From Romboutsia hominis (GTDB lineage Bacteria > Bacillota > Clostridia > Peptostreptococcales > Peptostreptococcaceae), in NCBI RefSeq assembly GCF_900002575.1, contig NZ_LN650648.1, forward strand, positions 1,899,565 through 1,963,564: 64,000 nucleotides of DNA. The letters are read 5' to 3'. Made by a program: the position numbers and the translations under genes. The notes beneath the pieces are model-generated. The model was not told the origin of the DNA. It saw only the letters and a program-made list of their open reading frames with translations, and made no database searches. Of this stretch, positions 45,303-53,505 are shown one piece after another; the first letter of the stretch is position 1, and each line of letters begins with the position of its first letter.

Positions 45303-46526
45303 TTATCTAGGGATTATTAGTTTAAAATATGTATACTCATTTTCTTTAGAATCTACAGTTATTGTTATACCAAGATTTATAGCAATCATTTTTGCAATAG
45401 ATAATCCTATTCCTGAGCCATCTATATCTTTATGTCTTATACTATTGCTTCTAAAAAATCTGTCAAATATATAATCGATATCTTCTTTTTTTATACCCAT
45501 TCCAGTATCTTTTATATATATTATAATATCGTTATTTTGTTCATAAGCACTTATTGATATACTATCCCCACTTTTTGTGTATTTAAAAGAGTTATCTATA
45601 AATATTAATAATAACTGTCTTAACTTATTTTTATCTGTAAATATTTTTTTATTCTTTAATTTAATGTTAGTATGAAATTCTTTTTCTTGAATCTCTGCTA
45701 TATCTGCATAATTTTTACTTATCTCATCTATCATTATATTTATATCTACATTTTCTTTTATAATATCATTAGTACTATCTTCTTTACTTAATGATAATAA
45801 ATCACTTATCATCTTCTTTATTCTTCTTGTTTCTTTCATAGCATCAGCTATAGATTCAACTTCATCAGATATAGTACTATCTGGATGCTTTAATAAGCTT
45901 TCTAACTTTGAAGATACTATGGCTATTGGAGTTCTAAGCTCATGAGATGCATCCTGAACAAATTTAGCTTGATTATTCCAAGCAGTTTCTATTGGTATTA
46001 GTGCTTTTTTAGTTAAATAAAGTGCTACAAAATATGTTATTATTACAGCTACTAATACTCCTATTATAAATACAAATATAAGTTGTTTTAACGAGTTTCT
46101 TTCCGAATCTATATTTCTTATTATTTGTATTTTATATTTACCAATATCAATGTTTAATTCTCTAAAAGTATATCCATTTTCAGTGTACGTAAAGAAAGTA
46201 TCATTCTTATTATTTTTAGGTCTTGGTAATAGTTCATTAAAATAGCCATTTTCTGTGTAATATCTTATTCTATTTCCCTCATAAACATAGACCATATTAC
46301 TTGGGTCTTTTAACACTATTGGATAAAATATAGATCTATTATTAAGTTGCATAGTTATATTTTCTAATTCAGCTTTAAGATTTTTGTCTATATTGCTATA
46401 TGTAAGTCCTTTAAAGTAAGAATATATAAATATAGAAAATATTATAAGAAATGCTACTACTACAGCTATATTTATTTTTATTAAACGATTTTTAGTTTTA
46501 CTAAATACATTTTTATTTATCATCAA
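45303..46526 (-). CDS. Sensor histidine kinase
   Basis: This 407-residue membrane sensor has helices near residues 17-38 and 149-171 with a 110-residue extracytoplasmic loop of unknown ligand. The phospho-acceptor is His195 in DASHELRTP. The ATPase domain shows N (DNSFKYTKSGD), G1 (DTGMGIKKEDID) and G2 (GSGIGLSIAK) boxes. There is no clear PAS domain. It overlaps the regulator gene by 14 bp, so the two are translationally coupled. The target genes are not evident. Confidence 0.95.
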   Translation of the reverse strand: MMINKNVFSKTKNRLIKINIAVVVAFLIIFSIFIYSYFKGLTYSNIDKNLKAELENITMQLNNRSIFYPIVLKDPSNMVYVYEGNRIRYYTENGYFNELLPRPKNNKNDTFFTYTENGYTFRELNIDIGKYKIQIIRNIDSERNSLKQLIFVFIIGVLVAVIITYFVALYLTKKALIPIETAWNNQAKFVQDASHELRTPIAIVSSKLESLLKHPDSTISDEVESIADAMKETRRIKKMISDLLSLSKEDSTNDIIKENVDINIMIDEISKNYADIAEIQEKEFHTNIKLKNKKIFTDKNKLRQLLLIFIDNSFKYTKSGDSISISAYEQNNDIIIYIKDTGMGIKKEDIDYIFDRFFRSNSIRHKDIDGSGIGLSIAKMIAINLGITITVDSKENEYTYFKLIIPR

Positions 46527-47184
46527 ATATATAACCTACTTTTCTTTTAGTTTTTATATAGTTATCATATCCGTACTTGCTAAGCTTCTTTCTTAAATTG
46601 CTAACATAAACCTCAACTATTTCTATAGTAGCATCTGAGTCTATTCCCCAAATTCTATCATATATTTGTTCCTTTAAAAGTATTGTTCCTTTATTTATTA
46701 TAAAATACTCAAGTAAATTAAACTGCTTATTTTGAAGATTTAAATCTTCACCATTTATAGATGCAGTTTTATTATTTGTATCTAAATATAAATCTTTAAA
46801 TACAATTTTATTATTAGATTTTATTTTTCCATTAGTCCTTAACATTGCATATACTCTTGCTACTAATTCTTCCATATAAAATGGCTTTGTTAGATAATCA
46901 TTTGCTCCTATCTCAAATGCTGATACCTTATCGTTTAAACTTTCTTTAGCAGTTAAAATAAGTACTAATGTATCTATTCCGTTTTTTCTTATAGACTTTA
47001 ATATATCTAATCCTGATATATCAGGTAACATTAAGTCTAGTATAATTAAATCATATATATTTTGTTTAATATTGTATATGGCTTCTTCTCCAAAACTACA
47101 TGAATCTATTTCAAAATGATTTTTTAGTTCCTCCTCTAGACTTTCTAAAAGTTTAGAATTATCCTCAACAATTAAAACCTTCAT
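46513..47184 (-). CDS. OmpR-family response regulator
   Basis: This 223-residue protein has a receiver domain (phospho-acceptor Asp50 in IILDLMLPD, conserved Thr in ILTAKES, Lys in DYLTKPF) and a winged-helix output domain (about 125-220) ending in GYIFDDK. It is the cognate partner of the histidine kinase encoded downstream with a 14-bp overlap. Confidence 0.96.
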   Translation of the reverse strand: MKVLIVEDNSKLLESLEEELKNHFEIDSCSFGEEAIYNIKQNIYDLIILDLMLPDISGLDILKSIRKNGIDTLVLILTAKESLNDKVSAFEIGANDYLTKPFYMEELVARVYAMLRTNGKIKSNNKIVFKDLYLDTNNKTASINGEDLNLQNKQFNLLEYFIINKGTILLKEQIYDRIWGIDSDATIEIVEVYVSNLRKKLSKYGYDNYIKTKRKVGYIFDDK

Positions 47185-47291
47185 ACCAATCTCCTTAATT
47201 TTAATATAAGTTTATTACTATTAATTTCCTATATAATATAAATAATTATACAATACATATATATATTTTTAAAACATTTACAGTCACCAAA

Positions 47292-47343
47292 TAAAAAAAC
47301 CTAATGTATAGCTTATAATATAAACTTAACAATAGGTTTTTCA
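47292..47343 (-). terminator. Possible weak terminator
   Basis: AAAAACCTA and TAGGTTTTTTT pair with a long loop, downstream of the 59-residue gene and upstream of the two-component system. The stem is short, so this is uncertain. Confidence 0.35.
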
Positions 47344-47445
47344 TCATTTTTAATCATAATTTTATTTTTCCTCATATTTAATGTATATAACTTTTACATC
47401 TTTAACACTGTCTAATATAGGAATGTCTATTTAAAGCCTTACTTA

Positions 47446-47625
47446 TTAACTTTGAATATTATTTGAATTATAAGTATTTATTATGTTTACAAATTCATCA
47501 ATAGAAACGACATTGTCTTTTACCATAAACTCATTGTAGTACCAATTTGCAAAATCAGGGTTAGCTAATGTTGAGTTTAATTTTTCAAAGTCTATCTCTT
47601 CTTTATTGTAATTATTTTCATTCAT
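47446..47625 (-). CDS. Small acidic protein of unknown function
   Basis: This 59-residue protein (MNENNYNKEEIDFEKLN to YNSNNIQS) is acidic and Asn-rich with no recognised motif. AAGGGGTGG precedes ATG 47625, which is preferred over the in-frame GTG at 47634. It lies 95 bp downstream of a frameshifted DNA-binding gene, so it may belong to the same small transcription unit. Confidence 0.65.
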   Translation of the reverse strand: MNENNYNKEEIDFEKLNSTLANPDFANWYYNEFMVKDNVVSIDEFVNIINTYNSNNIQS

Positions 47626-47719
47626 GTTTACCACCCCTTTTTATTTAACCTTATTATTAATCATATAAATACGATTTATTCACTTCAATCCCCTCTTTTT
47701 TATTTGTATACTTAACCCT

Positions 47720-48288
47720 TTATAGTAAATGTTTATTTTCCTTTAAAAAGTTTTTTAATGCTTGAGTTATTATTTCTTGTTTAGTAAAACTTGAATTACT
47801 ACATAACCTTTCAAAATCTTCCCATATTTTTTTATCTACCCTTATGCTAGTTGATTTTAGTTCATCTATATTATTTTTTTCTATTACTATGTCTTTTTTA
47901 GAAGTTTTTGTCTTAGGCTTTATTGCCTTAACATCCCTAACTTGTAAGTACCAATCATATACTTCACATAACTTGTCCATATCCTCAGGTGTTAAATTTA
48001 CTTTCTTATCTCTTTTAGGTTTTTGTGTTTTTCTTTTAGTATTATTTTTTTTACATTTTCCTTTTTTTCTATTTTTGTGTTTTTAATTTCATTAAATTCT
48101 ATTTGTTTTTTCTCTTCTTTTATGTCATCTTTTAATTCGTACTTTCCATTTGTTAATTTGTACCCTTTTTTATTTAAGTAACTTCTTAATGTTTGTGGTT
48201 TTATCTCCATCTTATCTGCTATATCTTGAAACTTTAAGTTTTTATTTTGTAGTTGCAAAAATATTTTTATTCTTTCGTTTGCTGTCAT
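47720..48288 (-). pseudogene. HTH plus ribbon-helix-helix DNA-binding protein split by a -1 frameshift
   Basis: Two adjacent frames together make one plausible protein. The first (ATG 48288, behind AAGGAGAA) encodes a helix-turn-helix (ERIKIFLQLQNKNLKFQDIADKM) and then a Lys/Glu linker before a stop at 47998. The second frame encodes NLTPEDMDKLCEVYDWYLQVRD and a ribbon-helix-helix (STSIRVDKKIWEDF). It is open upstream of its own ATG 47980 and meets the first frame at an A8 run (48045-48052). A single extra A, or a -1 slip, would restore a protein of about 187 residues. It may be a sequencing error, a phase-variable tract or real frameshifting. Confidence 0.7.
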
Positions 48289-48690
48289 TTTTTTCTCCTT
48301 GTAATTTAGTTAATTTATACCTACATATTATCATAAGAGTTTTATTTAGACAAAATTATGTGTTATAGTTTATATTATATATTTTTATTGTATTTTAAAA
48401 TAATAATTTATTTTTTTATTATATTTTATGTATTCAATACTTTTTAGAGGTAATATTTTCATTTTTTTAAATTCAATTAACATTTACTGTAAACTTTCTT
48501 ACATATTTTAAAATAATAATACATTTTTCTTTTAATTTTAGCATTTTTTTAACAAAACTATTTACAATTGTCGAAATGTGCTTTATAATCAAAATTGTCT
48601 TAAGATTTCTTTAAGTAAATATGACGTTAAGGAAAACAATACCTTAAGCAAATAAAACATTACATTTATATACTTAGGAGGAAAATTAGC
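48289..48690. other. Gene-free region upstream of the PTS EIIC gene
   Basis: These 400 bp contain divergent promoter regions. On the plus side a near-consensus promoter lies at 48561-48589, followed by two small TTAAGG/CCTTAA stems before the ribosome binding site. No other structure is evident. Confidence 0.6.
48561..48589 (+). promoter_or_regulatory. Sigma-A promoter of the PTS EIIC gene
   Basis: The -35 TTTACA (48561-48566), 17-bp spacer and -10 TATAAT (48584-48589) lie about 100 bp upstream of the start codon. Confidence 0.82.
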
Positions 48691-49740
48691 ATGATGCAAA
48701 TACTTACAAGTACAGCATTATTATTAGTTGTACTGGCATTATTCACATTATTTAGTTACAAGGCACCTCACGGAATGAAGGCAATGGGTGCATTAGCAAG
48801 TGCTGCTTGCGCAAGTTTCTTAGTTGAAGCATTCCACGCTTCGCTATTTGGACAACAATTTGGTATATCTTTCTTAGAGAAAGTTGGAGCTGCTAACGGT
48901 TCTTTAGGTGGTGCAGCTGCTGCTATATTAGTACCTTTAGCATTAGGTGTATCTCCAGTATACGCTGTATTAGTTGGTTTAACAGTTTCAGGATTTGGAA
49001 TACTTCCAGGATTCGTTGCAGGATACTTAATATCATTCGTTGTTAAGTTCTTAGAAAAGAAAACTCCTGCTGGTCTTGATTTAATAGTTATAATATTAAT
49101 TGCTGCTCCTTTAACAAGAGCAATAGCAGGATTTATGGATCCTATAGTTAATGATACATTAATGCAAATAGGACAAGCTTTAACAGCTGCCTCTACTACA
49201 TCTCCAATATTAATGGGTATAATACTTGGTGGTTTAATAACAGTTGTTGCTACTGCTCCATTATCATCAATGGCTTTAACATCTATAATAGGATTAACAG
49301 GTCTTCCAATGGCAATAGGTGCATTAGCAGTATTTGGTTCTTCTTTCATGAACTTTGTATTCTTCTCAAAAATGAAATTTGGTTCAAAGAAAGATACAAT
49401 AGCTGTTGCTATAGAGCCTTTAACTCAATCAGATATAATAACTGCTAATCCAATACCAGTATTTGTTACTAACTTCATAGGTGGAGCATTATCAGGTGTT
49501 GTAGTTGCATTAGTAAGTTCTTATGTTGCACCACTTGCAATAAGTGTTCCTGGTATGGCAACTCCTATAGCTGGTTTCGCTGTTGCAGTTGGTCAAAACG
49601 GAACTCCTGCTTTAATAGCTGCTGTTGGATGTATAGTAGTTAGTATAATAGGTGCTTTAATAGGACATACATTATTCAAAAATACAAAAATACTTACTGC
49701 TGATGAGATACGTGGAACAGAAGAATCTTCTGCAGCATAA
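48691..49740 (+). CDS. PTS EIIC_2-type membrane transporter
   Basis: This 349-residue hydrophobic protein has about nine or ten helices of the PTS_EIIC_2 type, with Gly/Ala-rich helices such as GGAAAAILVPLALGVSPVYAVLVG and the loop IEPLTQSDIITANPIPVFVTN. No EIIA or EIIB gene is adjacent, so either it uses soluble partners encoded elsewhere or it is not a classical PTS carrier. Codons such as TTC, AAC and AAG are commoner than in neighbouring genes, and the promoter is near consensus, which suggests high expression. Confidence 0.85.
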   Translation: MMQILTSTALLLVVLALFTLFSYKAPHGMKAMGALASAACASFLVEAFHASLFGQQFGISFLEKVGAANGSLGGAAAAILVPLALGVSPVYAVLVGLTVSGFGILPGFVAGYLISFVVKFLEKKTPAGLDLIVIILIAAPLTRAIAGFMDPIVNDTLMQIGQALTAASTTSPILMGIILGGLITVVATAPLSSMALTSIIGLTGLPMAIGALAVFGSSFMNFVFFSKMKFGSKKDTIAVAIEPLTQSDIITANPIPVFVTNFIGGALSGVVVALVSSYVAPLAISVPGMATPIAGFAVAVGQNGTPALIAAVGCIVVSIIGALIGHTLFKNTKILTADEIRGTEESSAA

Positions 49741-49745
49741 TATAT

Positions 49746-49780
49746 AAAAAAAAGAACGTAGATAATTCTACGTTCTTTTT
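49746..49780. terminator. Bidirectional terminator
   Basis: AAAGAACGTAGA pairs with TCTACGTTCTTT around TAAT, with A and T tracts at both ends, between convergent genes. Confidence 0.9.
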
Positions 49781-49790
49781 ATATATATTA

Positions 49791-50981
49791 CTATCTTACA
49801 ACTTTTCTCGTTAGAGTTCCTATACCTACTCCCATCATAATGATTCCTACAAGCATTTCAATATTTGCTACCATGTATGCTACTTCTGTGGGCTTTGAAT
49901 TGTTAAACCCAACAGCTCCAAACATACCTACACTTAAATTTATAACCTCATTAAAATCTTTAATAAACTGTTTTAGGTTCCATGTACCAATATTACTTAA
50001 ACTATATTTTATAACCTGTCCATCTAACTCAATACCTACTGCTAAAAATATAAATGCAAATATTATCATTATTACTAAAGATGATAATACACAAAGCCAA
50101 GGTCTTTCTCCATACCCACATGCTAACCAATATATATACGAATTTATTTTAGGTAAAAATTTAACACATTTTCTTTGTGTACATTTACCTATATAATAAT
50201 ATTCTCCAAAATTATTATTCAAGTTATTTTCCTTAAATTTTTCGGACAAAGTTTTATATGTCATATATATACCTTCATATTCATTTTTATCCTTAACTCT
50301 AGGTTCAATTTTATCAAAAAATGTTTTAGCATCAAATTTAGTTGTAAATTTATCATCAAACATTATATCTTGTATATATGTATTTGAAATTTTAAAGCCT
50401 GAAAGATCACAATCTATAATCTCAAACATATCAATTTCACTATTTATTATAATTGAAGATTTTAAATATGTTAATTCAAAACTTGTGTTACTAATCTTAC
50501 ATTTTTCGAAAATACAATATGATAAGTCACTATTTAAAAATTTTGCATATATATCACAATTATAGAAACTACACCCTATATTGTCTTTTTTATTTAAAGA
50601 AGGTCGTTTTTCACTTCCTTCTTTTATGAATATACAATTTTCAAATACAACTCCTCCACCGCTAAAATTGCAATCATTAAAAGTACAACCTATAAATGTG
50701 CAGTCTTTGAATTTAATATTTTTAAAATCACATTTTCTAAATTTAGCGCAAATTATATCTTGCTCTACTATTTCATAAAAATCTTGTTCGTCAAATATAC
50801 CATCTTTGCCGATTAGTTTATCTTTTATTTTATTATAGCTATATTTTGAATTATTATCATAATCATTTAGTTCTATTTTTTTTGTAGTTGCATCTTTATA
50901 AAATGTTTCGTTATTTTTTTTTCTATTTGATAATTGTTCATTCACTACGGCCTTTTCTTCTTCAAAATTTATATATCCCAT
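49791..50981 (-). CDS. Pentapeptide-repeat protein with C-terminal two-helix ion-channel-like domain
   Basis: Residues 1-70 are charged and helical. Residues about 75-215 are pentapeptide repeats (CDFKNIKFKDCTFIGCTFNDCNFSG type) that form a right-handed beta helix. After a linker, a basic Cys-containing segment (YYYIGKCTQRKCVKFLP) leads into two membrane helices (about 288-310 and 366-390). The loop between them ends LSVGMFGAVGFNN, in the place of a K+ channel filter, but the TVGYGD sequence itself is absent. The fusion suggests a channel or mechanosensor gated by a cytoplasmic beta helix. The ion is unknown. Length 396. Confidence 0.85.
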   Translation of the reverse strand: MGYINFEEEKAVVNEQLSNRKKNNETFYKDATTKKIELNDYDNNSKYSYNKIKDKLIGKDGIFDEQDFYEIVEQDIICAKFRKCDFKNIKFKDCTFIGCTFNDCNFSGGGVVFENCIFIKEGSEKRPSLNKKDNIGCSFYNCDIYAKFLNSDLSYCIFEKCKISNTSFELTYLKSSIIINSEIDMFEIIDCDLSGFKISNTYIQDIMFDDKFTTKFDAKTFFDKIEPRVKDKNEYEGIYMTYKTLSEKFKENNLNNNFGEYYYIGKCTQRKCVKFLPKINSYIYWLACGYGERPWLCVLSSLVIMIIFAFIFLAVGIELDGQVIKYSLSNIGTWNLKQFIKDFNEVINLSVGMFGAVGFNNSKPTEVAYMVANIEMLVGIIMMGVGIGTLTRKVVR

Positions 50982-51007
50982 AGAATAACTCCTTGCTTTT
51001 AGATGAA

Positions 51008-51043
51008 AAGAAAACGTAAAATATATTTTACGTTTTCTTTTTT
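51008..51043 (-). terminator. Terminator after the NhaC-family gene
   Basis: GAAAACGTAAAAT pairs with ATTTTACGTTTTC over 13 bp. It lies 70 bp past the transporter stop with TTTTC on the minus strand and a longer T run on the plus strand. Confidence 0.7.
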
Positions 51044-51112
51044 TACAATTATTATTATCTTATTTTATAATTATTATTCTATATAATACAAACTCTATTA
51101 TTTTAAATAAAA

Positions 51113-52852
51113 CTAATCCATAGTATAAATAATATTATCAACTTCTTCATACGTTTTCTTACCTAATACATGTATACCTATAAATGTAGCTAATAAAGCT
51201 ATTGGTAATACTATATAAACAGGTATACCAAGTCCTGCCGGTATATATCCAAATAATACTGTTATTACGGCTGTAAATAATGCATAAGGCATCTGTGTAT
51301 TAACATGATCTATATGATTACATCCAGCTCCCATTGAAGACATTATTGTAGTGTCAGATATTGGTGAGCAGTGATCTCCAAATATAGCACCTGTTAATAC
51401 TGCACTAGTGCTAACTACTATAAACGACATCTCTGGATTTATAGAATAAGCTAGCGGTATTGCAAGAGGCATAAGTATTCCCATTGTTCCATAGGCTGTT
51501 CCTGTGGCAAATGATATTATAGCTCCAAGTATAAATACTACACTTGGTAATAAAAAATTTGGTAGTGTTCCAGATAATAATGTTACTAAGTATTTAGCTG
51601 TTCCTAGTTCTTTTATAACAGAACTTAATGACCATGCAAGTATTAATATAACCCCAGTCATAATAAGTCCCTTCATTCCATCTATCCAAGCATCTATAGC
51701 TTCAGAGATTGTAAGTATATTTTTACTAACTCCAAGAACTATGCCTACAATACTTGCAAATAAAGCTGACTGGAATAATGCAACCGAAGCATCTGCTCCA
51801 CTAAACGCCTCTCTTATAGCATCAAATGAATATGGAGAATTAGTAAATAATTGTATTAGATTTTGGTTATCTGAGTTCATAGCTGCTGTGTATCCGCTAT
51901 AATAAAAAGAAATTAACGCAGCTATTATTAATGTTCCTATAGGTATTATTGCATTCCATGAACTTAATTTTATACCTTCTTTTGGCTCTAAATCAGAATT
52001 ATCATTACTAACATTGTTTGAATTGTTATTATTTTTATTAACACTTCGGGCTTTAATTTGAGCTTCTCTCATTGGTCCAAAATCCTTAGCTAGAACTGCT
52101 GATATAACTATAAATGCTAATATTAATATATTATAAAATCTATATGGTATGGTATTTAAAAATACTCCAAATGCATCAGCTTCTACTCCTATACCGTTAA
52201 ATGCATCATTTATAAGTCCAACTTCAAGACCTATCCATGTAGATATTATAGCAAGCCCAGCTATAGGTGCAGCTGTAGCATCTATTATAAACGCTAGTTT
52301 TTCTCTTGATAGTTTCATTTTGTCTGCTACTGGTCTAACTATAGGACCAACTATTAATGAATTTGCATAATCATCAAAGAATACTAATAATCCTAAAAAC
52401 CATGCTATAAGTTGAGTCCCTCTAGCGGTCTTTGATCTTTTGGCTAGGCTCTCTGCTATAGCTTTTGCACCACCCATTCTAGCTACTAGGCTTATAACCC
52501 CACCTATAGCTAAAACTTGAAGTATTATACCTGCATTCCATGGATCTGCTAATGAATTTAATGCCCTATTTACTATATCTAAAAATGCATTAACAAAAGC
52601 AACTATAACATTTCCAGATGACATGTTTATTATAAAGCTTCCTGAAAATATACCTACAAATAACGATATTACTACATTCTTAGTTATAAATGCTAAAACT
52701 ATAGCAACTAATGGTGGTATTAAAGTTATCATCTTAAGTCTTTCTGAATTTATAGTTGATATATCATCCCCCCCTGCAAATACTAATGGCATAGACATCA
52801 TAAAAATTATAATAGTCATTAATAATACCCTAAAATTTCTCTTGCTTCTCAT
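51113..52852 (-). CDS. NhaC-family transporter under lysine riboswitch control, probable lysine transporter
   Basis: This 579-residue membrane protein has about 13 helices and an N-terminal hydrophobic segment resembling a signal. NhaC-type blocks include ARMGGAKAIAESLAKRSKTARG, GLLVFFDDYANSLIVGPIVRPVAD, STWIGLEVGLIND and GDHCSPISDTTIMSSMGAGCNHIDHVNTQ. Members of this family preceded by L-box RNAs have been predicted to carry lysine (LysW type), and a clear lysine riboswitch lies upstream here. Lysine transport is thus more likely than Na+/H+ exchange. The start at 52852 is behind AAGGGGGAAG. Confidence 0.9.
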   Translation of the reverse strand: MRSKRNFRVLLMTIIIFMMSMPLVFAGGDDISTINSERLKMITLIPPLVAIVLAFITKNVVISLFVGIFSGSFIINMSSGNVIVAFVNAFLDIVNRALNSLADPWNAGIILQVLAIGGVISLVARMGGAKAIAESLAKRSKTARGTQLIAWFLGLLVFFDDYANSLIVGPIVRPVADKMKLSREKLAFIIDATAAPIAGLAIISTWIGLEVGLINDAFNGIGVEADAFGVFLNTIPYRFYNILILAFIVISAVLAKDFGPMREAQIKARSVNKNNNNSNNVSNDNSDLEPKEGIKLSSWNAIIPIGTLIIAALISFYYSGYTAAMNSDNQNLIQLFTNSPYSFDAIREAFSGADASVALFQSALFASIVGIVLGVSKNILTISEAIDAWIDGMKGLIMTGVILILAWSLSSVIKELGTAKYLVTLLSGTLPNFLLPSVVFILGAIISFATGTAYGTMGILMPLAIPLAYSINPEMSFIVVSTSAVLTGAIFGDHCSPISDTTIMSSMGAGCNHIDHVNTQMPYALFTAVITVLFGYIPAGLGIPVYIVLPIALLATFIGIHVLGKKTYEEVDNIIYTMD

Positions 52853-52902
52853 AAAACTTCCCCCTTAAAATTGTTTAGTCTCTAGTGAATATAAGGGTAT
52901 AA

Positions 52903-53046
52903 AAAATTCGCTTCGCTCATGTCGCCAACGACTTCGTCCGTTGCTCAAAATGTCTTTTTTACGCTCTGCAAACTGATTGGTATTACTCAACTTCAATAAT
53001 TATCCACATTCTTTAAAGTATCATATTTTCCTAAAGCGTAAAAAAG
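52903..53046. repeat. Dispersed MITE-like element, copy 2 (inside the lysine-riboswitch leader)
   Basis: The 49-bp GC-rich block (52903-52951) matches copy 1 with one difference. The remaining 95 bp start CTTTTTTACGCT (52954-52965) and end AGCGTAAAAAAG (53035-53046), a perfect 12-bp inverted repeat. It lies between the riboswitch terminator and the transporter start, so it is in the mRNA leader. Confidence 0.8.
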
Positions 53047-53069
53047 TCTTGAGTATACACTCAAGACTT
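53039..53069 (-). terminator. Lysine-riboswitch terminator
   Basis: AAGTCTTGAGT pairs with ACTCAAGACTT around GTAT and runs into TTTTTT on the minus strand. It lies downstream of the aptamer, as an expression platform should. Confidence 0.88.
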
Positions 53070-53147
53070 ATAAATTTTTACATAAAGTTATACATTAACT
53101 TTTTAGACACAGCAATATAACTATACCTATGTATAAATTTTTCTCAA

Positions 53148-53318
53148 ATGTAGCTCTTCACAAAATAAATTGTGACAGTGATACATATATTTTATGTACC
53201 CCCAGGCATATAACCTTAAAGCATCAGCTATACCCTTCGGCAATAGTTCCTTTCCTAATGATTCTACGCGCTTAACTCCTCATTAGTACTTTTAAATATT
53301 GCGACCTCTACCCTTTTT
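53148..53318 (-). promoter_or_regulatory. Lysine riboswitch (L box)
   Basis: The minus strand holds the conserved L-box parts in order: AGAGGTCGC after the 5' P1 strand, an AGTA with GAGG turn, GGAAAGG, TTGCCGAAGGG, CCTGGGGG and ACTGTCAC, and a closing GAGCTAC that pairs with GTAG of P1. A terminator lies about 80 bases further on. Lysine binding should cause termination and lower expression of the transporter. Confidence 0.93.
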
Positions 53319-53342
53319 ATTTTATTCACTTTTATTATTAAT

Positions 53343-53371
53343 AGTATATATACCTTTATTTTTATTTTCAA
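53343..53371 (-). promoter_or_regulatory. Sigma-A promoter of the lysine-riboswitch transcript
   Basis: The -35 TTGAAA (53366-53371), 17-bp spacer and -10 TATACT (53343-53348) lie just upstream of the L-box aptamer. Confidence 0.82.
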
Positions 53372-53505
53372 GTATAAAAGATTTTTTTTATATCATTTAT
53401 AAATAATATATAATAATTTTGTTATTTATATTTAAATTTATAAATTATTATACCTTTTGTAAATTTTTTTATAAATAGTAAACATACTAATTATGAGGTG
53501 ATTTT

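Noticed and set aside
48768-49349. A 193-codon minus-strand frame inside the PTS EIIC gene
   Set aside because: It is fully covered by a real gene with a strong promoter and ribosome binding site. Its composition is the complement of Ala/Gly-rich codons.
53460-53505. A sporulation sigma-factor promoter directly before the SOD gene (CATACTAAT)
   Set aside because: The sequence is only a few bases before the ribosome binding site, too close for a transcript to include it.
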